From Persephonella sp. (GTDB lineage Bacteria; Aquificota; Aquificia; Aquificales; Hydrogenothermaceae), in NCBI GenBank assembly GCA_026987075.1, contig JALSNI010000067.1, forward strand, positions 1-64,000: a stretch of 64,000 nucleotides of DNA, given 5' to 3'. The notes below the pieces were generated by a model. The model was not told where the DNA came from, made no database searches, and saw nothing but the letters and a program-made list of their open reading frames with translations. Shown here in pieces: positions 52,957 through 61,417 of this stretch. Position 1 is the stretch's first letter, and the number at the start of each line of letters is the position of its first letter. Both the position numbers and the translations under genes were made by a program.

Positions 52957-53029
52957 GAAAAATTTATGAAAGTTACATTTACCAGTATAAGAAAGGATGA
53001 AGAAGGATACTATAAAAGGTAAAGAGATT

Positions 53030-55057
53030 TTATCCTTTAGAGTTTTTTAACCTGAAGCGTATTCTAAAGACAGCTCCCTCCTTTGAGGGAAGGGCTTTTA
53101 TACTCCCTTTATGCTTTTCTACAATTTCTTTTGTTATTGCAAGACCAAGTCCAGAACCTTTTGATTTCTTTGAATAATATGGTATAAATACTTTTTCTAA
53201 CTCCTCTACAGGTATTCCCTTTCCATTATCTTTAAAATAAATCTCTATATACTCACCTTCTTTCTTAGCGGTTATACTTAGCTTACCTTTTTTTTCATTA
53301 AGAGTAGATTCAAAACTGTTTTGTATAAGATTAAGAAAAGCCTGTCTTAATAGCTTTTTATCTCCTGAGATATTAATCTCTGATGGAATGTCTATCTCTA
53401 TCTCAAACTTGTCAGATTGATAACTGTTTTTCAGTTCTTCTAAAAGCTCTTTTAAGTTTATACTTTCAAAACTTAAATTTTCTCCTGTTGATGCAAACTG
53501 TCCAAACTCTTTTACTAATTTTGATAAATGGTCAACTTCTGTAAATATAACTTCAACAGACTTGTTTAAGATTTCTGCAAATCGGGGATTATTGTTTTCA
53601 AACTGTCTTTTTATCCTTTCTGCTGATAATCTTATTGGGGTTAAAGGATTTTTTATCTCGTGAGCTATTCTGCGAGCAATCTCCTTCCATGCTAATATCT
53701 TTTCTGCAGCTACTATCTCTGTAATATCGTCAAAAACAAGGACATAACCCTTTGCAGATATTTTCGTGATTTTTGCTATGAGTGTTTTACCTTCTAAATT
53801 AATTGTTTGTTCTTTATCAATCTCTCTTATGTTTAGTCCAAGATTTTTTATAAACTCTTCAATATCACTGCCTAATAATTGTTTTGGTTCTATATCTAAA
53901 ATCTCTGATGCTGCTTTATTAACTTTTTCTACTTTACCAAATCTGTCAGAGTATATCACGCCTGTTCTGGCATTCTCTAAAATTGCTTCTAAATACTCTT
54001 TGTTTGCTTTAAGGTCTTTGTTACTCCGTTGAAGTTGAAAGTATAGGTTTTTCAATTCGTCTACCATGTGATTAAACTCTTCAATAAGAATACCTATTTC
54101 ATCTGGAGCTTTTATATCCACTTTAACATTGAGGTCTCCATTTGCCAGTTTTTTAGAAGCATCAACTAAACTTTCAAGGGGATAAGTAAGATTTCTTACC
54201 ACATACTGACCAAACCAGAGGGCAGCAAAAATAACAAACATTGTTATAGTTAACATAGTCACAATATAACTTACTCTTATAGGATTCTTATAATATCGAA
54301 ATTGAGAGTATATGTCTGCAATATAGGATACTTCTTTTTTGTGCTTGCTCAAAAGAGGAGGCAAGCGATAATCTATCATTATATATTGATTATTCTTGAA
54401 TTTTCTTACATATCTTAAGTAGTAATTTCCCTTATCCTCTATTATGGATTTTTTTATTTTAAAGTCATAATTTTCTATCCCTTTCCGAGGTTTTCCATAA
54501 ATCATAACAGGTTTTTTATTACTGTCTAATATTACAATAGATACGATGTTAAACTTTTTGAAAGCTTCGTAAATGGTGATTTTTTTCTTTTCAATCATGT
54601 ATACAACGTCATCTAAAAACTGGGAATAATTTTTTATTTCTTCGTCAACAAGCTTCTGAACCGTTTTTAAGGCATTTTCAACTTTACCACTGAACCAGAG
54701 ATTGGTTGCGTTAGATATTAAACTGATAGAGGCAACAGACAAAATCATTGCGGGAATAATAACCATAGAAATCAAAATAAATGACAGTTTTTTTCTTAAT
54801 TTTCCAGTAGGCTGTTTTTTTTCAAAGAATAGCTTTATCAGATGTCTTAGAGAAATAGCAAGAATAGCAAGAAAAAATACAACATCAATGTTTATAATAA
54901 CAAGAAATATGTATGGATTAAAAACATCTTTTACTTTTGATATCTCTTTGAATATGTAAAGATTCCCAACTATAAATACAAATACGATGACGGATATTAT
55001 AAAGATGTTCCGGCGTCTTTTTTGAAAGTCAGCATAACTTCTGTCAAAATCTGTCAT
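53030..55057 (-). CDS. NtrY-like sensor histidine kinase (HAMP-PAS-HisKA-HATPase)
   Basis: IAHEIKNPLTPIRLSAERIKRQF; GSGLGLAITKEIVEKHKG. Confidence 0.92.
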   Translation of the reverse strand: MTDFDRSYADFQKRRRNIFIISVIVFVFIVGNLYIFKEISKVKDVFNPYIFLVIINIDVVFFLAILAISLRHLIKLFFEKKQPTGKLRKKLSFILISMVIIPAMILSVASISLISNATNLWFSGKVENALKTVQKLVDEEIKNYSQFLDDVVYMIEKKKITIYEAFKKFNIVSIVILDSNKKPVMIYGKPRKGIENYDFKIKKSIIEDKGNYYLRYVRKFKNNQYIMIDYRLPPLLSKHKKEVSYIADIYSQFRYYKNPIRVSYIVTMLTITMFVIFAALWFGQYVVRNLTYPLESLVDASKKLANGDLNVKVDIKAPDEIGILIEEFNHMVDELKNLYFQLQRSNKDLKANKEYLEAILENARTGVIYSDRFGKVEKVNKAASEILDIEPKQLLGSDIEEFIKNLGLNIREIDKEQTINLEGKTLIAKITKISAKGYVLVFDDITEIVAAEKILAWKEIARRIAHEIKNPLTPIRLSAERIKRQFENNNPRFAEILNKSVEVIFTEVDHLSKLVKEFGQFASTGENLSFESINLKELLEELKNSYQSDKFEIEIDIPSEINISGDKKLLRQAFLNLIQNSFESTLNEKKGKLSITAKKEGEYIEIYFKDNGKGIPVEELEKVFIPYYSKKSKGSGLGLAITKEIVEKHKGSIKALPSKEGAVFRIRFRLKNSKG

Positions 55058-55088
55058 TTATAAAAATTTATTCCAGTTTTACAAACAG

Positions 55089-55865
55089 TCATAATTTTTT
55101 GTAACTTTCTGGGAGTTCCCGGGGCATTTTACCTAAATACTCAACTTCTTTATCTTCGTCAAGCCGTTTAGAAAAAGGTTTTTCCATAACAAGCTCTTCG
55201 TAAACATGGGCTACAAGACCTGCAGTTCTGCCGATAATAAAAAATCCTTTACCAAGTCTCCAGTCAAATCCCATCTCTGAGACAACAGCAGCAATAGCAC
55301 CGTCAACATTCATAACAAGTTTTTTCCCTTTAATTTTTTCTATAGCTTTTTCAACCTCTTCAGTAAACTGGCACATTTCACCATAAAATCCCAATTTTTT
55401 TGCTAATTCCATTATTTTTTTTGAACGGGGGTCGTATTTTTTGTAATATCTGTGTCCATATCCGGGAATTCTTTTACCAGACTTTAGATATTCTGATACC
55501 ACTTCTTCAGGATTCTTTTTGTAGTTTTCCTGTATAAATTTCATTGCCCCTTCAAGGGCTCCACCATGGGCTTCTCCAAATGCAAGAATTCCTGCTCCTA
55601 CTGCTACATGCAGTGAGTTCCCACCGCTTGCAACAGCCCTTGCAGCAATGACAGAGGGGGGAGCAATAGAGTGTTCCACTGTGGCAACAAATATGGCATC
55701 AAGCATCTGTTTTTCTTTTTCTGAAGGAAGTTCCCCTTTCAAAACTAAATAAACAGCCTCTGTAAAAGTTAGATTACCTATAAGGTCTGAAAGCTTATAA
55801 CCCCTAACATATGCTTCATGGTCAAAATGCCAGCTTATAGCTGTTCTCCACTTTTTCTTCTCCAT
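55089..55865 (-). CDS. citryl-CoA lyase / short citrate-synthase-fold protein
   Basis: AVGAGILAFGEAHGGALEGAM; RIPGYGHRYYKKYDPR; NVDGAIAAVVSEMGF. Confidence 0.85.
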   Translation of the reverse strand: MEKKKWRTAISWHFDHEAYVRGYKLSDLIGNLTFTEAVYLVLKGELPSEKEKQMLDAIFVATVEHSIAPPSVIAARAVASGGNSLHVAVGAGILAFGEAHGGALEGAMKFIQENYKKNPEEVVSEYLKSGKRIPGYGHRYYKKYDPRSKKIMELAKKLGFYGEMCQFTEEVEKAIEKIKGKKLVMNVDGAIAAVVSEMGFDWRLGKGFFIIGRTAGLVAHVYEELVMEKPFSKRLDEDKEVEYLGKMPRELPESYKKL

Positions 55866-55918
55866 AATATCTACCCTGTGATATTATTTAACATAAATAG
55901 TATAAACAAAGAGGAGAA

Positions 55919-56905
55919 ATGTTTTTATACATAGTAAGAAGACTTGTGCAGATGGTTCCCCTTGTTATTGGAATTACATTTATATCATTTCTCATTATAC
56001 AGCTTGCCCCTGGAGATTACTTAGACAAACTAAAGATGAATCCCCAGATATCTCAGGAAACCTTAGAGGAGCTGAAAAAAGCTTATGGATTAGATAAACC
56101 TTTGTTTGTCCAGTATTTTTACTGGTTATTAAATGCATTAAAGTTTGACCTTGGTTACTCATTTAGCTACCACGTTCCTGTTTTGGAGCTTATAAAAGAA
56201 AGAGTTGGTAATACACTATTTTTATCGGTAACTTCAGCTGTTTTGGCGTGGCTTTTGGCAGTTCCTATGGGTATATGGGCTGCACTTAATCCAAATAGAT
56301 GGGTTGATAAATTTGTGCAACTATTCTCCTTTACTTTTATGTCAATTCCAAACTTTTTCCTTGCTTTTTTACTGCTTTTTGTCGCAGTAAAGACAGGTTT
56401 ACTTCCAACAGGAGGAGCAACCTCTCCCAATTACGAGCAGCTCAGCTTTTTTGAAAAAATGTTAGACAGACTGTGGCATGTTTCTCTGCCTGCATTTGTT
56501 CTTGCTATAGGTTCATTAGCTGGATTGGTGAGACTGGTAAGAAGTGCTATGATTGAGTCGTTGCAGTCAGAATATGTTCTTTTTGCAAGAGCTAAAGGGT
56601 TATCTGAAAGGGAGATTATATACAAACATGCATTGAGAAATGCTCTTAATCCTTTTATTACTCTGTTAGGTTTTGAGATAGCAAGTCTTCTTTCAGGTGC
56701 CGCCTTAATAGAAATTATTGTTAACTGGCCAGGAATGGGAATGCTCATGCTTGACGCTGTTCTGTCTCAAGATTTATATCTGGTTATGGGAGGTCTCTAC
56801 ATAGGGGCTATTATGTTGATTATAGGAAATCTTATTGCTGACATTTTACTTGCAAAACTTGACCCAAGGGTTAGACAGAGAGAGGTTGAAGGAGTATTAA
56901 AATAA
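55919..56905 (+). CDS. DppB-type ABC transporter permease
   Basis: MFLYIVRRLVQMVPLVIGITFISFLIIQLAPGD. Confidence 0.94.
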   Translation: MFLYIVRRLVQMVPLVIGITFISFLIIQLAPGDYLDKLKMNPQISQETLEELKKAYGLDKPLFVQYFYWLLNALKFDLGYSFSYHVPVLELIKERVGNTLFLSVTSAVLAWLLAVPMGIWAALNPNRWVDKFVQLFSFTFMSIPNFFLAFLLLFVAVKTGLLPTGGATSPNYEQLSFFEKMLDRLWHVSLPAFVLAIGSLAGLVRLVRSAMIESLQSEYVLFARAKGLSEREIIYKHALRNALNPFITLLGFEIASLLSGAALIEIIVNWPGMGMLMLDAVLSQDLYLVMGGLYIGAIMLIIGNLIADILLAKLDPRVRQREVEGVLK

Positions 56906-56915
56906 GGAGGAGGTT

Positions 56916-57326
56916 ATGACAATAGAAATTTCTTTTCAGGACTTTAGAAAACTTGTCCAGTTTGAAATTGCTCAGATAATAAGGTTTGGATGTCCAGCTA
57001 CATTTAGTATTGGTTTTTTAAGACCTGAAAAGCAGGAACTTTTTGGTGAGCTTAGAGATGTAATTTCTGAAGCGTTAAGAGAAACAGATGTTATGTCTGT
57101 GTATGATAACAACATATTTCTGATATTACCGGGAGCAGACAAAAAGGGAGCACAGTTTGTCAGTAGAGCTATATATGACTTTTTCAATGGTGAAGTTGTT
57201 GAGGTTTATGTAGAGTATCCTGATGATGGTGATAGTTGTGAGAAACTATTAAATGCTTTAGATACAGAAACAAGAAAAAAGTTTGGATACATATTAGAAA
57301 GTATCTTTAAACAATGGGACAGCTAA
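56916..57326 (+). CDS. degenerate GGDEF-fold protein (no GG[DE]EF)
   Basis: LRETDVMSVYDNNIFLILPGADKKGAQFVSRAIYDFF aligns by eye to the GGDEF core. Confidence 0.6.
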   Translation: MTIEISFQDFRKLVQFEIAQIIRFGCPATFSIGFLRPEKQELFGELRDVISEALRETDVMSVYDNNIFLILPGADKKGAQFVSRAIYDFFNGEVVEVYVEYPDDGDSCEKLLNALDTETRKKFGYILESIFKQWDS

Positions 57327-58372
57327 TTAAGTACATAAAGAAAAATAAACTTGCCTATATGTCTCTATACATATTGGGTATTTTATACTTTTTAGCTATA
57401 TTTGCTGACTTTATATCTCCATATCCCTATGACCTCCAGCATAGAGATACTCCTTACCATCCTCCCACACAGATACATTTTTTTGATAGAGAGGGGAATT
57501 TTTCATTACGACCATTTGTTTACGAATATAAACTTATTGACCCTGTATTTAAAAAATATGAGATAGATTATACGAAAAAGCATTTCATTTATTTCTTTGT
57601 AAAGGGAGAAAAACATTATTTATTGGGAGTTATTCCTACAGATATTCATCTGTTTGGTGTGGAAGAAGGAAAGATATTTCTCCTTGGAGCAGACCATTTA
57701 GGTAGAGACATATTTTCACGGCTCCTTTATGGAGGGAGAATCTCTTTATCTATCGGAATTATTGGTGTTTTGATTTCTTTCAGTATTGGAGCAGTTATTG
57801 GGGGTGTATCTGGCTATTTTGGTGGCAGAGTAGATAACATACTTATGAGAATATCAGAAATTGTAATGTCATTTCCCGGCTTTTATCTTATGCTTGCTCT
57901 CAGAGCAATATTCCCTATAACCTTATCCTCTGTTCAGGTTTATCTGCTTATTGTTGTGATATTGTCTTTTATAGGCTGGGCTGGACTTGCAAGGGTTATA
58001 AGGGGAATGGTTCTCTCTATCAGAGAGCAGGAGTTTGTCCTTGCTGCAAAAAGTTATGGTGCTTCTTCTATCAGAATTATAACAAGGCATATTCTACCAA
58101 ACACATTCTCTTATCTTCTTATTGCTGCAACACTTTCCATTCCCGGCTACATATTGGGAGAAAGTGCCCTTTCTCTTCTTGGTCTTGGTATTCAGGAACC
58201 TTACGCAAGCTGGGGCAATATGCTCGCATCAGCAAGGAGCATATCTGCCGTATCCAACTATCCGTGGATACTTGCTCCCGGCATTGCTATATTCATAACA
58301 ATACTGGCATTTAACCTTTTAGGAGATGCTCTCAGAGATGCCCTTGATCCTAAACTGAGAAAAATGTTGTAA
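57314..58372 (+). CDS. DppC-type ABC transporter permease
   Basis: LLGADHLGRDIFSRLLYGGRISLSIG; SALSLLGLGIQEPYASWGNML. Confidence 0.94.
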   Translation: MGQLIKYIKKNKLAYMSLYILGILYFLAIFADFISPYPYDLQHRDTPYHPPTQIHFFDREGNFSLRPFVYEYKLIDPVFKKYEIDYTKKHFIYFFVKGEKHYLLGVIPTDIHLFGVEEGKIFLLGADHLGRDIFSRLLYGGRISLSIGIIGVLISFSIGAVIGGVSGYFGGRVDNILMRISEIVMSFPGFYLMLALRAIFPITLSSVQVYLLIVVILSFIGWAGLARVIRGMVLSIREQEFVLAAKSYGASSIRIITRHILPNTFSYLLIAATLSIPGYILGESALSLLGLGIQEPYASWGNMLASARSISAVSNYPWILAPGIAIFITILAFNLLGDALRDALDPKLRKML

Positions 58373-58383
58373 AAAATCTTTAC

Positions 58384-58404
58384 AGTGTAAAAACCTTTTA
58401 CACT
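58384..58404. promoter_or_regulatory. dyad AGTGTAAAA-ACC-TTTTACACT (copy 1)
   Basis: Perfect 9-bp inverted repeat sharing TGTAAAA-N3-TTTTACA with copy 2. Confidence 0.65.
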
Positions 58405-58454
58405 TTACTGTAAGTTTCTCATTTTTATAAAACTCTGTAAGCATTAAATCTAAC

Positions 58455-58471
58455 TGTAAAAAAATTTTACA
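58455..58471. promoter_or_regulatory. dyad TGTAAAA-AAA-TTTTACA (copy 2)
   Basis: Perfect 7-bp inverted repeat; centres of the two copies are 69 bp apart. Confidence 0.65.
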
Positions 58472-58525
58472 TTTTCACAGAACACCTGTTTATCTAAAAG
58501 TATATATTTTTCAACTACTTATACA

Positions 58526-58542
58526 CTGGCATGCGTTTTGCT
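58526..58542 (+). promoter_or_regulatory. sigma-54 (RpoN) -24/-12 promoter
   Basis: CTGGCATGCGTTTTGCT: GG-N10-GC with the TTGCT -12 box. Confidence 0.8.
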
Positions 58543-58567
58543 ACTTACATATGGAGGAAAAAAAGTA

Positions 58568-58774
58568 GTGAATAGGAGAATTCTAAACTTGCTTTTGGGA
58601 ACAGTAATATCAGCCTTAATAAACAACATAAAGTTATCTGAAATTAAAGACGGGGAATTAGAGGGGGTTTAGGGAGGGTTTTATCAGATAAAAATAGAAC
58701 AGGAGCAAAGCCAGAAAATAATACTCTGGGATGGGAAAAAGGTTTTTCAATTTAAGTGGAATAAAAATCACTAA
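58568..58774 (+). pseudogene. short exported peptide ORF with in-frame TAG (nonsense or recoded)
   Basis: GTG start: MNRRILNLLLGTVISALINNIKLSEIKDGELEGV*GGFYQIKIEQEQSQKIILWDGKKVFQFKWNKNH*; TAG at 58670-58672; GGAGG upstream. Confidence 0.5.
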
Positions 58775-58788
58775 GGGAGGTATAGGTT

Positions 58789-61359
58789 ATGAGACACAGA
58801 AAGAGAAAACTACTGGCAGCTGCAGTTCTCGCAGTGGCAGTATCAACACAGTCAATAGCACAACCTGAAGCAGTCTCAGATGATGCTTTAGAGGAAGTTT
58901 CTGGGCAGGGGCTTCAAGTTGTAGAAAACCACAATGCAACATTCCCAGGGGCTGGAAATCAAGGATTAGGTTCAACAAAAATGCAGAACAATAACGTTGA
59001 TTCTGTCCAGATTAATGATGAAGGTATGATTGGAAGTCAGTTAGGATTAGGTGCAGTTTATGCAAACTCAGCAGTTAACACGACAGCCAACATGTTAAGC
59101 AATTTAGGACAGGCTCAAACCTCTAAAGCAGAGATTAAACAATCTAATAAAAACTTCCAGAAAAATCACAGCAATTATGCAAAAGCTACAGATATAGCTA
59201 TTGCTGGAAACTTAAATAAGCAGACACAACTGATAAACAACGAGATAAGAAAAGGGGACATATTAGAAATAGTTAGACAGAACAACAACAACAACTCTGT
59301 TCAGCTGAATGATTCTGCCCAGGCAGAATCTTCTGGAATAATTCTTGTTAATGCTGCTGCATCTGCTGTAGGAACGGGTGTTAACATTTTTGCTACAGGG
59401 AGTTTAATAGACTCTTCAGTAACACAGTATAACGACCAAATAGCCTCTAATTTTGATAACACTGCAGAAGCAGTAGGAGGGGACAACCCTACAGCATTGG
59501 CTTCAAATGCTGAATCAAGGGGAACCCAGATAATTAACAACGGTGGGGAAATACTATCTCACGAAGACAAGTGGGAAAATGTTGTTATATATAATCAGGA
59601 CAACAATAACAACTCGCTCCAGATTAATGATAAGGCTCAATCAAACGCAAACTACATACTCCTTAAAAATCTTGCGAAAACAGCAGCTAACAATGGCTTA
59701 AACATTATATATGCTGACAATATTGAAACCTCAAAAATATCTCAGGCTAATAAACAGTTTGCATCCAATCACAGTAACATAGCAAAGGCAAAGAGTGGAA
59801 AAGGAAACGGAACTGCAATAGCTCTAAATCTGAATAAGGAAAGACAGTATATAGACAACGGTAGATATTACGATAAAGGGGATAGGACTGAAGACTCACC
59901 TAAAGCAACTATCATAGACCAGGACAACAATAATAACTCTGTTCAACTTAATCATAATGCTCAAAATGGTGTAAGAGGTTTTGTGGTAGAAAATGGAGCC
60001 AACTCGGCAATGAATACAGGCTTAAATCTCGCTTTTATTCCAGGTGACGTTGTAGATTCTACCGTAACTCAAAGAAATATTCAGGTTTCAAACAACTATA
60101 ACAACACTGCTTACGGAGAAAACATAGCTGGAGCCGGAAATGTAGAACAAGGAGCAACCCAAACAGTAGATAATTTCTGGACAGAAGTTAAAGACCAGGA
60201 TAACAATAATAACTCTGTTCAGATTAATGATGCTGCGCAAAGTAATGCTGTTGTAGGAGTTTTAGAAAATGTTGCAAACTCGGCTTCAAATATTGGAGTG
60301 AACATACTTTCAGGTAGTGACGTAGACCCATTTGTGGCAACTAATAGTTTTTCAACGTCTCTAATACAGGAAAATAAACAAACAGCTATTAATCACAGGA
60401 ATATAGCTATTTCTGAGTTTGAAGAAGGAATTGCAGTGGCTACCAACTTTAACAAGCAAACACAGGTAATCAAAAATTACACAACAGATGACCCTCTTGC
60501 TATGGCTTTGATAGAAGACCAAGACAACAATAACAACTCTGTTCAGTTAAACGATGACGCCCAATCTTCTTCTGCCAGCTTAATAACTGTAAACTCTGCG
60601 CTCTCTGGTGTAAACACAGGGATGAACATCCTGAACGCCAACAAAGTCAGCGGAACTATAACACAGAAAAACATGCAGATTGCATCTAACTTTGAAAATA
60701 TTGCGCAAAGTAATAACATAGCTTTTGCAGGTAATGCTGAAATTACAGATGGAACTTTTTATAAAACAGGTGAACCTGAAGCAGGACAGATGATAGAAAA
60801 TGTTCATGTCTGGGTAAAAGAAGGACACACTCAAAACAACAACAACAACTCTGTTCAGCTGAATGACAATGCTCAAAAAGGTTATGTGGGACTTGTTTTA
60901 GTAAATGTTGCCAATTCTGCACTTAACGTTGGAAGTAACATTATGAATGTTGATGTTCTGGCAGATGGAGAAGTTAGACAGATAAACAAACAAAGTGCAG
61001 GAAATCATAATAATGTAGCAAAAGCTAAAAACTTAGCCTTGGCATCAAACATAAACAAAGAAAAGCAATACATATACAACTGTAATTGTTTGGCAATTGA
61101 AGGAGAACAGAACAATAACATGAATTCTGTTCAGATAAACGGAAACGCTCAAAGTGATGTTGCAGCCCTCATATTAGTAAACGCTGCAAACTCTGCAGGA
61201 AATACAGCTCTAAATCTCCTTAATGTTAACGCTATAGAGGGAGGAGCTATCAGCCAGATAAATGTGAGCTCTTCAACTAACTTCTCCAATACAGCTGCTG
61301 GAAGCACGGCTATAGCAGGTAACGGCGATTTTGGAATAGACATAGGTTTTCCTTTCTAA
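58789..61359 (+). CDS. secreted Asn/Gln-rich repeat protein, candidate amyloid/fibre major subunit
   Basis: Sec signal peptide; VSDDALEEVSGQG motif; eight repeats with Q(D/N)NNNNSV(Q)(L/I)NDxAQ. Confidence 0.85.
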   Translation: MRHRKRKLLAAAVLAVAVSTQSIAQPEAVSDDALEEVSGQGLQVVENHNATFPGAGNQGLGSTKMQNNNVDSVQINDEGMIGSQLGLGAVYANSAVNTTANMLSNLGQAQTSKAEIKQSNKNFQKNHSNYAKATDIAIAGNLNKQTQLINNEIRKGDILEIVRQNNNNNSVQLNDSAQAESSGIILVNAAASAVGTGVNIFATGSLIDSSVTQYNDQIASNFDNTAEAVGGDNPTALASNAESRGTQIINNGGEILSHEDKWENVVIYNQDNNNNSLQINDKAQSNANYILLKNLAKTAANNGLNIIYADNIETSKISQANKQFASNHSNIAKAKSGKGNGTAIALNLNKERQYIDNGRYYDKGDRTEDSPKATIIDQDNNNNSVQLNHNAQNGVRGFVVENGANSAMNTGLNLAFIPGDVVDSTVTQRNIQVSNNYNNTAYGENIAGAGNVEQGATQTVDNFWTEVKDQDNNNNSVQINDAAQSNAVVGVLENVANSASNIGVNILSGSDVDPFVATNSFSTSLIQENKQTAINHRNIAISEFEEGIAVATNFNKQTQVIKNYTTDDPLAMALIEDQDNNNNSVQLNDDAQSSSASLITVNSALSGVNTGMNILNANKVSGTITQKNMQIASNFENIAQSNNIAFAGNAEITDGTFYKTGEPEAGQMIENVHVWVKEGHTQNNNNNSVQLNDNAQKGYVGLVLVNVANSALNVGSNIMNVDVLADGEVRQINKQSAGNHNNVAKAKNLALASNINKEKQYIYNCNCLAIEGEQNNNMNSVQINGNAQSDVAALILVNAANSAGNTALNLLNVNAIEGGAISQINVSSSTNFSNTAAGSTAIAGNGDFGIDIGFPF
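58984..61357 (+). repeat. eight protein-coding repeats of ~276-324 bp, alternating A/B type
   Basis: Repeat starts at 58984, 59278, 59596, 59920, 60196, 60520, 60832, 61108. Confidence 0.85.
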
Positions 61360-61368
61360 ATTTCTGGA

Positions 61369-61384
61369 GGGGGCTTAAGCCCCC
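61369..61384 (+). terminator. perfect palindrome GGGGGCTTAAGCCCCC, terminator/attenuator
   Basis: 16-bp palindrome followed by TATAAAATTTTTTAA, inside the cassette. Confidence 0.65.
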
Positions 61385-61417
61385 TATAAAATTTTTTAAC
61401 GAACGAAGGGGTCTAAT

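Noticed and set aside
52965-53021. Short ORF MKVTFTSIRKDEEGYYKR between convergent genes
   Set aside because: 18 codons, no supporting signal
58653-58760. Programmed -1 frameshift bypassing the TAG at 58670
   Set aside because: No proper slippery heptamer (G GGG GTT re-pairs poorly) and the -1 product is less protein-like than the 0-frame continuation
58787-58978. Minus-strand 63-aa ORF at the start of the repeat protein
   Set aside because: Antisense artefact of the signal-peptide region
60580-60876. Minus-strand 98-aa ORF inside the repeats
   Set aside because: Antisense to a strongly periodic coding sequence; not present in the other repeats
58984-61357. CRISPR or DNA-level tandem array explanation for the repeats
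   Set aside because: Periodicity is at protein level, units are 276-324 bp and diverged, with no short identical direct repeats
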